Below, one piece after another: positions 1 to 10,769 of a stretch of DNA of 64,000 nucleotides (position 1 is its first letter; each line of letters starts with the position of its first letter). The position numbers were made by a program, and so were the translations under genes. The notes under the pieces were generated by a model. That model worked only from the letters and a program-made list of their open reading frames with translations, was not told the DNA's origin and made no database searches. The stretch covers positions 87,479 through 151,478 of the forward strand of contig JAODTK010005675.1 in assembly GCA_026419785.1 (NCBI GenBank), read 5' to 3'. The stretch is from Sclerodactyla briareus. Taxonomy: Eukaryota; Echinodermata; Holothuroidea; Dendrochirotida; Sclerodactylidae.

Positions 1-934
1 AAGGTGCGTGGTTCCCACTGTGGATATAAAAGTGTTACAAACTAAGACTTTGCGGGTCGATCAAGACTACTTTCAGGGAGCGTTTGGTGTTTTCCGGCGC
101 CCCTGAGATTCAAATTTTCATGATTTTCGGGGGATCTTTTGGCCGTTTCGCGGGCGAAACCGCACAACACCCCCAGTGTAGTTTTGAACCCCTGTTGCAG
201 AAACTATCGTGACTGGAATAGTATTCCTTCTTCTGTCATATCTGCAACTGGTGTATCGTTTGAGCCTCTTGCTTCTCTTAGTAAAGAATATTGGGACCTA
301 ATTTTGTATCTCGACGAGTTGGTTGTGGTGAAAAATGAAAAAATGTCCTGCTGCTGGAGTGTCCACCGTATAAGAAAGAAGAGGATGCACATGTTGCAGA
401 CACTGTGATTCTGAATCAAATACTTTTTTGTAAGACTTATTCATGTGAGGACAATATGCTACACAAAAAATTTGAGTAAATTGATATGCAAAACCAAATT
501 ATGTGTAGCTTTCGCCTACACAAAAACATGACTTAAATGAACACGCCTGCGTACGGTCCAGCATACGCATCTAAGGAACCGGGCTACACAACACAATAAC
601 ACAAGACAAAGTGAACACAGTTCCACGATGCCGATACAACTTAAACACGGGAACAATTACGCGAAACACGCCACATGCTTGTTGGATTTCCAGATACTTT
701 TCATCGGATTATTGACGTTAGGACTACACCTTGCGCTGATTGACAATAATTGTTATACCTCATCACCCGAAGCGTTAATTTCCTCGTCAGTTATCATTCC
801 GGAGGACAGTCTACATCGGATACTTCTGGTGACGAAGTTTCCTCGTTGACAGCCCATTTGTTCGTTGTTCAGGTACGGGTGAACATGAATAAAATGCTCC
901 CGGCCGCCGGAGCTGAGGGCAACCAATATAACTT
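1..934. other. No recognised feature
   Basis: I see no gene, repeat partner elsewhere in the window or RNA signal here. Open frames are short (at most 89 codons), overlap on both strands and have no recognisable protein motif. Confidence 0.6.
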
Positions 935-1020
935 GAGCCAGCTTCCGGAGTTCTAAGTGCGCATGCTCACCACAGAACAGTTCAGGGACCGGGAATAGGC
1001 GAGATTCGGTTCAGTTCCTT
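935..1020 (+). repeat. Short dispersed repeat shared with 50,345-50,420
   Basis: The run gttctaagtgcgcatgctca followed by a ccagag/acagaacagttc block recurs at about 50,353-50,400 in the same orientation, both followed by a ggaatag stretch. It is probably a fragment of a longer dispersed element. No coding potential is visible. Confidence 0.6.
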
Positions 1021-1030
1021 ATAGCATTCA

Positions 1031-2889
1031 CAGTGGCGTAGCTACGGGGGGCGTGGGGAGGAGCGCGCCCCCTATGAAAGTCCGTCCCCCCCCCCCATGC
1101 GTCCCCACTGAGAATTTGAGTGTCTTTTTTTTCATATATGAAAAAATAAAAATCCTCTCACAATACGAGTCATTTTGCGCATGTAAACACGAAAGAGAGC
1201 CAATTTTGACATCAGTATTCTGAAAAAATCTCGCGCTACGCGCGAATCAGTTATCTGTTTTTTGTCCATTGTCCCTCATAAGTCATAACTGCGCCAAAGA
1301 TGGGATGCTTCATATTCGGTATATCATTAATAATCCGGTACTTGCAGAGTCCAACTTTGGGCAAGAGTTATTTGTAGAATACAGTGCACTGAGTGCAATA
1401 CTAGTAGGCGCTGGGTTTGTTGAGGGGAGTGATTCCAGTGACTGTGGTTAATTGAGACCGCCACTCCATGGTTTATTATGAACATCAGTAATTGGGTTGT
1501 TAAGTAGATAGGCAGAGAGTATATGAAAATGGGAGACTAAAATTTCGAGCAAAAGATCGACCAACGAATGTGTGGAAAACTCAGTGGACTAGTTGAATAG
1601 GGGAAAAGACCGGAAGTTGTGCCCGAAAACCTGAATTTGAAACCGAGCAGCCTGAATTTTCAACGCGCTCCGCGCGCAGTCGCTTTCTCTTGTATCTATA
1701 TCAACTGCGGGCACAAAGATTCGATTAGTTATGGGCTGGTCCCATATGCTTATTATGATACAACAGAACAGGCTTTAGCGCAAATAAACTTCCAACATGT
1801 TGAAGAATGTTTCTTCCCATACAGTGGCGTATTCAGCGGAGTCAAATCAACATCAAATGCACATAAAGTTACGCACACCAAATATGTGGGCCCACTTGAT
1901 GATTATCGAAAAAATGGTTAGATTAGATGTATGTCAAGGGTGGCGCCAGCGCACGCTAAAATGTACACACCCCGACGAGGGTTCTTCCCAACAGTATTAA
2001 TATTTCCAACCTTCTTTATAGCGAAAATTTGGAAATTCCTATAATAAACCTGAAAACTTTCACATATCTTTTATAAAATTACATGTTCCCGCTTTAGGAT
2101 ATGCGTATCCATTCTTCTATTTTCCTACAGATACACAATCGTCTCATATATAGATAGGATACACAAGCCTTATGAATATCTTCGAAATGTCCTGAAAGTG
2201 CCAAAATTTCCCGGGAGTTAATTAAGATCATGCAAGTGAAGCAAAATAATTCCGAAAGACGGGACTGGATGTTAGGTGTGCTATATGCACCCAATTACAT
2301 CAACGCCCGCCTGCAAATGCCAAAAATTCAGAGGAATGGCTATACTAGAAAGTCGCGACGGGAATAGGTCTTCCGGTGTTCTATCTCGCACCCAATTGCA
2401 TTTTAACAGCTGACACGATTGATTTTTTTTCCACAAGATGCTATGAGATAAATGAAGTTGAGCTTGGACAAAGCAAACGTGAAAGCATCACCTCAAATAT
2501 TTAGCTATACTGAGTGCACATTCTTTTCGTTGATTGCCCCCAAAATGTGCGGAATGTACGACGACCTCCGGCGGCAATGGGTATAGTGGCGTCTTTCGTG
2601 GGCATACTGAACGTGAATTGCAAGGGAAAGTTACTTTCTGGCAACTTTTTGAGATTAGGGAAAATTCATTCCCACCATTTTAATGACGAAAAACTGTGGC
2701 GATGCCACTGCAATCAGCTCCTTGAAATAGGCCAGGAAGTGCCATTTTCCCGCCATCTGAGAGGTCTGAATTGCTGAAAAATTTCGGGTACGCTCCGCGC
2801 CAACCAATAGTGGCGCTTCGCTTAGATGGGGGCATGTCGCCCTCCCAGAAAATAGTCCACCCCCCTGGAAAATTCCGGCTACTCCACTG
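1031..2889. mobile_element. Candidate hAT-like non-autonomous element (no clear target duplication)
   Basis: The left edge at 1,031 starts CAGTGGCGTAGC and is followed within about 50 bases by G- and C-runs. The right edge at 2,889 reads inward as CAGTGGAGTAGC, a match of 11 of 12 bases. About 70 bases inside the right edge (2,805-2,835) lies the GC-rich palindrome (gcgccaaccaatagtggcgc) found near the ends of other elements in this window. The flanks agcattca and catagcaa are not a convincing target duplication, so the two ends may belong to different elements. The interior has no recognised coding sequence. Confidence 0.35.
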
Positions 2890-2919
2890 CATAGCAATAT
2901 ACGGCTTATTTTATATTTA

Positions 2920-3423
2920 TTATATCTAAGCGAAGCCCCACCATGGGTTGGCGCGTAGCTTACAAGGGAATTTTTCGTTTTACAGACCCCCCAGATTGCA
3001 GGAAACGGCATCTTCTGCGGTCATATGGCAGTAAGCAACATCACTAAAATTGTCAATAAATTCCCGAATTTTTTTATTTCGAGAATACTTTCTTGCCAGT
3101 ACTGTACAATGTTTATTCCGTACAATTCGGGCCACCGTCGATTATTGAGCATAGGGTACAAGAAAGAAAATTGGTACAGCCCCGCCAGATTGCAGGAAAC
3201 GGCATTTCCCGGACCGTATGGGCAGTAAGCAACGTCCCTAAAATTGGCAATAATTTTCAGAATTCATAATTCCTAGGAACGTGCTTGAAGGAACTTATCA
3301 ATGTTTATTCCTTTACCATTCGGGCCGCCGCCACCATCAGTGGACCCGTAGGGGTAACGGTAAATTTTTTGCTACACAACCCCTCAGATTTGCAGGACAC
3401 GCAATTCCCTCACTGTAGGCGTT
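2920..3423 (+). repeat. Internal tandem repeat of about 190-200 bp (family with agattgcagg core)
   Basis: A core agattgcaggaaacggcat, followed by a tatggcagtaagcaac block and later by a ttcgggcc block, recurs near 2,993, 3,186 and 3,388. That gives a unit of about 190-200 bases. The same units occur at 54,185-54,497 and 55,440-55,800. A GC palindrome (about 2,921-2,955) precedes the first unit. It is non-coding and reads as the interior of a non-autonomous transposon. Confidence 0.65.
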
Positions 3424-4315
3424 CCATTGCGTCGATACGTGCAAAAGTGGGGGGACACATCACACGAATGCAAATGACACCATCAAAGCGGATCGCCACC
3501 ATTGGTTTGCGTGGAGCGTACAACGAACTTTTTAAGCTTCTCATGCTCCAATCGCTGAAAACGGCATTGCCAAACTCGATAGCACCCATCAACATGTTGT
3601 GATTTGAGTAAGAGACAGACCAAGATTGTTCATTTTGCATACTAAGATTTATCGCATATCTTTTATTTTTCTACTCTGGCTTCGTTTGCGTGGGATCCAG
3701 GGGTCTGCCCAACGGTCCCTGGTAGGATCGAAGGGAAAGCCATAGGCGTACGAGACCATTCCGATGGGGGAGCAGTAATTTTTGAAAATTTGTTTTTTTT
3801 TTTTTTAATTTTTCGAAGACTAGTAGCGCGCGGAATTTTTTGCTGGAATGTTTTCCCGGCATTTTATCGAGAAAGTCAGCAGAAAATTCAGGCAATTTTT
3901 CACTTTGTCTTTCTCCTTTCCAAGTTTTCCACGAATTTTCGCCCGAATTTTTCATCTCAGACAAATTGGGGGGGGCATCTCCCCCAATTCTTCTGAAATC
4001 TGATAATTATTCGAATGAACAAAATTATTCGAAGCCATTACATCGCATATTTCACAACGCCGGTAGAAAAACGCCATTGAAAATTTATGCACTCTTGGCC
4101 ATTCGATTTAAAATTCGAGCACTCGGTATGAAACATGGGTAATCCTTCGACTTCGGCGCTAGTCGGGTACAGATCTCATCTGGGGTCCGCTTCTGGAATT
4201 AGTGGACTTTCCAACGCGATTACTGTTCGATTGGACAATAATTATCATTTTAGACCATCATCAAATTATGAGTATCACTGTGAACCACCGCACACCCAAC
4301 TAACTAGGTGCACGG
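3424..4315 (+). mobile_element. Partial copy of the hAT-like element at 24,528-25,773
   Basis: From ccattgcgtcga at 3,424 to about 4,315, blocks run colinear with 24,528-25,445. They are a G-run with gacacatc, a GC palindrome (about 3,488-3,520), the catactaagat block, the ccaggggtct..aacggtccctgg block, a polypyrimidine/ccgaattttt module, and a well-kept block atgggtaatccttcgacttc that continues through gctagtcgggtacagatct. No matching right end was found, so this copy is truncated or rearranged. A frame through the best-conserved block is open in the 24-25 kb copy but broken here, so coding is unproven. Confidence 0.7.
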
Positions 4316-5089
4316 TACACGTTCACAGCCTCACAGGTTCAGTAAATTGAACAGTTGGAGCAGAACAACTTACCAGACTAAGGAAGGTTAGTGGATTTCC
4401 TTGCAGTTTAGGCCAACTTATCAGTACTGATGCGCGCGAAAATTCGGCCACCAAATCCATTTAAAAAACTTTTCATTTGACTTTGCCAAAATTTCTTCCA
4501 TTACTTCTCCGAATTTGGGTATTTCCGTTCGTGTTTTCACTCTCAAATTATCCTGCAACCCGGACCGACCCGTCTCGATATTATGTACTTATTTGCCTAA
4601 TTGGTTCTGTCCGCATCCGTGATATACTTTACTATCTTACTATGTTGGGCATGGATTTACAATATCACCTAACTTGGGGTTGAAAAAAATGAATGAAAAT
4701 AAATGTTTGCCAAATAGCAATACATGTATATGGTGTATTTGCTGGAACTTTTCCAATCCAGGGCGCAGTCTTGTGGGTCCGTGACCCCCAACTTTTTGGA
4801 AGTCCTCCGTACATATGTGTCTTCACTCTTGACCACCTGGGACCCGCACTTTCAGCCAGGAGAATTGCGCCCTTGACTATAATACGCAAACCATGTGATG
4901 CAGTGCCAGACTTGTTTTGGCTAAACCATCAGTGAACAATTTGGTCCTCATGCATTCGTAGTTGACTGCAGAATAATAAATTCGAAAGGAGAAAAAAGTG
5001 CTGATGAGCGGTCTAGCTAGGCGTACGGGCCCTCTGTTTTTAGCAGAACATGCTTTTGGCCTAAACGACAGAAAAAGCATCCCTCGCGT

Positions 5090-5255
5090 GAAGCGCGCGA
5101 AAAATTTTGTATGTTTTTCGGGCATTTGATTGGGAACTTCAGTCAGTCAGCAGACCTTTTGGGCATTTCCTTCACTTTTGCCTTTTTCTGTTCAGATTTT
5201 CCCCGAATTATTGTCAATTTTTGCCCGAATTTTTCATCTCAGAATAACTTTTGCG
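5090..5255 (+). repeat. Dispersed module with cgcgcgaaaaattt head and cccgaatttttcatctcag tail
   Basis: Its block order is a GC palindrome with cgcgcgaaaaattt, a gggcatttgattg block, a gtcagcaga block, a polypyrimidine stretch, and gcccgaatttttcatctcag. The same order occurs at 3,829-3,965, 24,950-25,090 and (more decayed) 56,085-56,235. It lies inside or beside hAT-like elements and is non-coding. Confidence 0.65.
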
Positions 5256-5524
5256 CTCTTCAAAGGGCTACGCAATGTCCGAGCCAGAAGTCTCAAAGCA
5301 GTTTGAATTCACATCGATGAAGTTGTGAACAAACTATGTAGCCTAGTTACCCTGTTCAGACTGGGCGTAGCTCAAATTGATTTATTGGGTGAAGGTATTT
5401 TCGCCCTGCGAAATTAGAAAGTGCCATGTGATTCCATGTTGCAGGATAAGAAATATGAGTTAGACTTTTGTGTTGTGGCCGTACTGTACATAAGATTATA
5501 GGATTTCTTTAAGCAGTCCGCCAA

Positions 5525-5610
5525 ATATTGGGGGGGGGGGTATTTTTATATTATGTCCCCCCACCAAAAATATTGGGGGACATATCCCCCCGCCCCCCCC
5601 CTTCCGTGAC
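5525..5610. repeat. G-run/C-run inverted repeat
   Basis: A G10 run with tattatgtcccccc is mirrored about 25 bases later by gggggacatatcccccc, so the two halves can pair. Similar G-run/C-run inverted structures with aatatt between them lie at about 22,500-22,575, 25,690-25,755 and 34,120-34,205, inside hAT-like elements. Confidence 0.6.
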
Positions 5611-5716
5611 CGCCCCATGCTCACCACTATTGAAAATGCAACCAATTCATTCCATGTTTTCGGATGTTATTGTTGATAAGTATGGAGGGGAAATCTGTAA
5701 AGTTTTGTGGTGACAG

Positions 5717-5845
5717 GATTCGTCATTTCGGCAGGGGAGTTCGAAAAAATCGTTCTGCACACTGTACGTTCAACGTCGACTGCGGTCATTCCCCTACGGA
5801 TCTTTGACACATCTCATTAACTGTAATTAATTCCGAACTGACTTG
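5717..5845 (+). repeat. Dispersed repeat shared with 51,218-51,350
   Basis: The blocks cggcaggggagttcgaaa, atcgttc..cactgtacgttca, actgcg(g/a)cattcccctac and gacacatctcattaa are colinear with about 51,230-51,335. The function is unknown and there is no open frame. It is probably a fragment of a non-autonomous element. Confidence 0.65.
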
Positions 5846-6785
5846 ATGAAGAGAAATACAATATTCATCAAGATTTTTGTATTATATCCATACTCAAGAA
5901 GTGGGCTTATGCAGCTTAGCTTAGGTAAAACTGAGTAGGCCTACATTCTTTTTGCTTCCAAGAAACGATTGCAGAGGATTGATCATATAGAGGTTTCTTG
6001 CTTGGGGGGGGGGGAATATTCGGTAGATTGGACCAGTCGCTATCTGGTGAGCATATTGTCGAGAAAATATTACACACGAGTTCAAGTAAGACTGAAATTC
6101 CTATATAAGAATGATAGAAAATTTTGATAAGGATATTAGGGAACTTCTTGTTTCGTCCTTAGTTCAATGTCAAGTGGATTCGCATGTTCTTCCTGGTATA
6201 GTGTCCTCAATGAAGGACAAGGTTGCAGGTAATGCAAAATTAATTAGGTACATATGATATTGGGTGTCTCGCCTCGGTTCCTCGGGCCATTTCAGACCAT
6301 TTCAAGCAACCTGGGGGTATGCTTTGTCAAATACATAAGTAAAGCTAGCCACCCACTAGTCCGCAGCGCAACTGTCGCGGCGCAGACGCACCGTACGCGC
6401 AGCACAGGAATGTCGCCATCCACTCATCCGCAGCATCAAGCACACTGTGCAGCCAATCGGGCGAACCCTAGAATGAGGAACTTAGTTTTTTTCAATATTC
6501 TGTTCATCAAGCCATTTCTCCGTGGGCAGTAAGTATAGCAAAACAGACACGTTCGGAACGTCAGTTAACCAGAACTTGAGAATAAGCATTTTTCCCCAAT
6601 TACCAGTTTGTCGCGTACACCAGGGCTCATTATGTTTGATCTCGGCCTCGGCATTTTGGAAAGTTTTATAGTGTTGCCAATTCCTGTGTTATATGTCGCA
6701 GTCCACTCACATTCAAATGGGAAATAAGTCACAGCACAGCGGAACCATGAACCGCAGTGCATTTAAACGTTACTTTACTGTATAA
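5846..6785. other. No recognised feature
   Basis: There is no recognisable gene or repeat partner. A G-run near 6,005 is the only low-complexity feature. Confidence 0.5.
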
Positions 6786-7095
6786 TGGATTTTTTATGGT
6801 ATACTTGCCGAGCACAGAGGATCGAGCCTATTCAAGCCCGCAAGGGTGCAGACCTTCACCAGGTACACGGGACAAGACAATGCACCCCGGTACCTTACTG
6901 TTGAGGTAGTCACACGCAACCGGCATCCGCAAATTGCCCTCTCGTTTGTCCTTGCTTCAATCACAGTGGGCTGCGACTAAGCGAGAAGGCAACAGGTACC
7001 ATTTTTAAGTCGTTGGTATGACACGATCGGGAGTCGAACCCCCGGTCTCCCGGTCGGGAGGGCCGACGCTCTACCAATTATGCCAACCACTCGGA
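6786..7095 (-). mobile_element. tRNA-derived SINE
   Basis: Reading the minus strand from about 7,095, an A-box-like TGGCATAATTGG (7,074-7,085) is followed 33 bases later by a perfect B-box GGTTCGACTCC (7,030-7,040), the spacing of an internal RNA polymerase III promoter. The T-arm stem does not pair cleanly and no acceptor stem closes, so this is a tRNA-derived head and not a working tRNA. A tRNA-unrelated body of about 200 bases follows and ends gcaagtataccataaaaaa at 6,786-6,810. The same body and tail recur at 18,780-18,925 (plus) and 21,445-21,560 (minus), which identifies it as a dispersed SINE. Transcription by polymerase III is inferred from the boxes only. Confidence 0.8.
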
Positions 7096-8235
7096 TATAG
7101 GTAAGTGATAGAATGCGATATGTCCAATACTTAGGAAATTATGCAGCTCAATTCCCGCGGAATATCCTGCCATCCTTTCCCATCATTCTGCCAACCAGGG
7201 CCCACATGGCCACATCGCCGCCCGGTACTTCCCTCCATTGAACAGCCCTAATTAGGAAACAGCAGACCTCGTCGAGGAGCAAAAGAAGGATCGTCGGGGA
7301 GGAAACACGAGAAAGAAAGAAATAAAAAGGAAAACGAAAGGGGAAAAGGGAAAATTAAAAAAGACAAACATGAAAATGCGGGGAAATGTAGATTGTGATG
7401 TAGAGGGTAGGGGGCCGAGGCAGGTTCGTAGCAGCTTTCCAGTCAGGGGTAAGGGCACTCGAGTGCACTTGCACGTGGATGTGTGTCACCTGTCTGGAGC
7501 TGTCTCTCCCTCCCCCCGGGGGGGAGGGAATCATGGCACCTACCGTCCCTGCCCGAGTAACATTAGCTACGCTGCACCAGATCGTAACGAATTTCCAATT
7601 ACGCGCCCCATGGAAAGCCATCCGCCATGGCTTTGCAGTCCGCAAAAATCGACACTGATCGATTCCTGCGCAGCAATCTGCAAATGCGCTGCGCCCCGTC
7701 CCGTGGATGGAATTTCGTTATGCGACAAGTTCTCGATTTCTGCGGGACGCGCAGTGCCTGACGCCTCGCCGCGCTGCGGGACTAGTGGATGGTAGCTTAA
7801 CCCTACCCCTGAAAATGCATCGTATAATTACATATAGGTGTATACTGAAGTAGAGCCATCAGATCTCCCAAGTCCTCTCATATGAGCGTCTCCTCATAGA
7901 GACACCCAATCATACAATACGCAAGTCCTCAGTGAACTCTCAGTAGGAGAAGGAAGACTAGCACCTATATCGAAGGGATCAAAACATGAGAGCACAACCA
8001 TGACTGGTGATAAGTTATTGCGAAAATGCTTTCAATTAATACTTTTCTTCTGTTTGCAACAAACTTAGTGGAAAAACAAATCCCGACAATGAATACTGAT
8101 CCGAAACATTTCTCAAATTACAGTAATCCAGTTCTATATTTCCACCAGTCACCGTTGAGGAAGTTGTTATTGGTATCGGCATGATGAGCTGCCTCCTATA
8201 AAGTTCTTCAAGCGTTGCTAAGGTAATTTCACCCA
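7096..8235. other. No recognised feature; GC-rich patch near 7,500-7,800
   Basis: A purine-rich stretch (about 7,290-7,370) and a CpG-containing patch (7,610-7,790) are visible. A 141-codon plus-strand frame (7,370-7,795) crosses a C/G run and shows no domain. I do not call it a gene. Confidence 0.5.
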
Positions 8236-8243
8236 TCCTCCGC

Positions 8244-10379
8244 CAGGGGCGGCGTGCATTTTTTTTTTTTTTTTGGGGGGAAGGGGGGGAGGGGGGAGGA
8301 GGGGCATCATTAGGTGATAACTATTTAAGCCGAGCGCCAACACAGGCGCGCAACATAGTTACGTACAAATGTTCTTCAGATAGCAGGAAAAGACCTTCCC
8401 ACGCCTTATAGAGGTAAAGCAACATCATAAATTTGCAAAACTTCCAACTTCTTTATTCCCGGGAAATATTCTCGAAAATATGTCAGATGATAATCTTCTG
8501 GTTATTTTAACGTATTTTGAACCTCTTAGTTTATGCATTCAGAGGTATTTACCAGGGGTTCTCAATCCCAATGATGGGTTTCAGATGGGTCAGAAATATG
8601 TGAAATAAATTAGTGTGCCACTGACTGATCTATCTAAGCTGCCCCGCTCGAATTTTTGGAGTAAAGTGTTCTCCGTTGCCAAATGGCGAGTTCCAGATGG
8701 TCATTTTTCATTCAAAATAATTGAAATAAACCTAAAGTTCGAATGGAAGAAAAAAGGAATTTCAATTTAGCCAACAGTATGTTGATACGATTATATCTTA
8801 TAAAAACAGAGCGGCACCATTTGTTGCCGCGAAGCTTATCGGAAACTTCAAATTATGATCTTCTCAGATATTGGTGAGCCCGGTGCAATTTTCATGGAGT
8901 ACATGAAAAATAAAAAATTTTCAAATTGAAATGATTACAAGTTCAAGTGGTTTGTTTCGTACTATCCATTCGAAGCGGCACCCTTAGTTGCAGCGCAGCG
9001 TAGCGAAATTTCGACATTAGGTCTTCTCAAATGCCAATAGGGTGATCTCAGATGCTATTTTTCATGTGATAATTCAAAATAACCTTGACGCATAATGAAT
9101 GTATGAAATTCCTTGTCCACCGCAGCCACCTATGTTCCTTGCTAATTCAAGGCTATCCAAGCGAATCGGCCGCCATTGTTTGCCAGCAGCGTAGCAAATA
9201 CTATACTTTGAAATTATCACTATCAAATGCCAAATGGATTTCCAGATGGCGATTTTCAATAAATAAATTAAAGTCAACTTTGCAAATTAGAATGAATTTC
9301 ATCTTAGCCTCTCTATGTCCATATGCGATTTGGGGCCTATAATGCGAGCGGCATAATTGGTTTCCGCACAGCGTAGCAAATCTATTAAAGTAAGGTCTTC
9401 ACAGATGTCCAATGGTGAGTGCCGGATCGAGCCATTTTTATCTGGAAAATAAAAAACGAATGAATAAACTTCACAAATGAAAGTAAATTTCACCTTAGCT
9501 GTGCTATGCAAAATTTTCCAAATTGGGTGTTCTTAGACCCCAAATGGTGAGGGCCAGATGTCCATTGTTATATTAATAAATTAAAATAAACGTCACACAT
9601 TAAAAAAGAAATCACTTCAGCAGTTCGTGCGATTTTAATAGATTAAAGTGGGCATACATACCGGTTATTATTGTCCATCTTGAATAATCTAGTAGGCCTA
9701 GTCAAGCGACCAGCATTACAGTCAGGCGGTTATCACTTGTATTGCAAATACTAACTAGTGTTTACTTCTTGTTGACGAAGTTAGCGCTCAGCCAAGAGTA
9801 TCTCTACATCTATAACTGACTGGTGAATATGGGCAGATTCCAGATTTCGCTACACGCTGCAATATCGCAGACCAGGCTGTCAACGGGTTCGATACCGCAA
9901 CATTTTGTTGAACTTAAGAAGGATTCTAGTTTCAGATTTATTTAGGCCATGTTAATCGATTGCCTATATTCCATCATGGACGCGTCCACCCCCCCCCCCG
10001 ACCCCCCGCTTGCGCCGCCTGTGAATAGCACAAAAACAACTTACAATCACGGGCATGCGTGTGTAAAATGATGCTTATTCGCTTCCTCTCCGGCCGGTAG
10101 AATACCTGGGCTGCAATGACTGAGGTTGGTTGTTGGTTGACGCTATGTATATTTGATATCAAATGTAAAGCGCGATCTAGAGACAGACATATTCGCAGGT
10201 AAGGGGGGCTTACTAATCTCGATATAGTTCAGGTATTTTCAACGATTATCAAAGAACAATTGACTATAAAGTTTACTTTTTTCAATTTGATTGACAAAAT
10301 TTTATGACACCGTCGACAAAAAAAAATTGGGAGGGGGGGGTCCTGGCCACCACGGGCCTCAATGGGAACGACGCCACTG
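8244..10379 (+). mobile_element. hAT-like non-autonomous element, complete copy (about 2.1 kb)
   Basis: The left end is CAGGGGCGGCGTGC (8,244). The right end, read inward from 10,379, is CAGTGGCGTCGTTC, so the terminal inverted repeats match at 11 of 14 bases. The flanks tcctccgc (8,236-8,243) and cctctgtc (10,380-10,387) look like a decayed 8-bp target duplication. A T-run and G-runs follow the left end, and a degenerate GC palindrome (gcgccaacacaggcgcgc, about 8,338-8,355) lies about 90 bases in. The middle holds about five diverged repeats of 165-185 bp, each with a gcggcacc..gttgccgc hairpin. There is no transposase frame. A second copy, in the same orientation and split by later insertions, is at 52,733-58,952. 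Superfamily assignment rests on end sequence and duplication length. Confidence 0.8.
8640..9500 (+). repeat. Five internal repeats of 165-185 bp with palindromic core
   Basis: The core gcggcacc(a)tt.gttgccgc followed by gcagcgtagcgaaat occurs near 8,645 (weak), 8,811, 8,977, 9,160 and 9,345. Between cores are a cttctcagatgccaatggtgag block, an ataaattaaaataaac block and an aatgaatttca..ttagcc block. The six-base arms GCGGCA/TGCCGC can form a hairpin with an 8-base loop. The same units are in the second copy (52,733-53,479 and 56,932-57,430). Confidence 0.75.
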
Positions 10380-10387
10380 CCTCTGTC

Positions 10388-10729
10388 ATGTATATAATCT
10401 TATGTTTTACCACGGTGTCTATCCTGGAAGCTCTCAAATCTCTCTCAAGAACCGTCTTGGATTTTTTTTCCAAGAATTGTGGGCAGATTCTTTAGGCATC
10501 TGGGTTATTCTTCTCTTTTGGATGTTGTGGCTCAGGGTCTTTCATGGGGATTTTGGTCGTTCTGACCTTTTTACACTCCAACATATAAACTACAACCTCC
10601 GTGCCCAAGTTTGAAAACGTGCGCGTCCTGATTACATTGCTATACCGCATTTTTCAGGCAGTTATAGCTTTTGCGCATTTACGAGAGTTTTAAAGAATCT
10701 CAGATTAATCGCTGAAATTTCCTTCTTCG

Positions 10730-10769
<40 letters not shown>

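Noticed and set aside
7020..7095. Functional tRNA gene on the minus strand
   Set aside because: A- and B-box words are present, but the T-arm pairs poorly, no acceptor stem closes, the anticodon loop is irregular, and the downstream body recurs at two other sites. This fits a SINE head.
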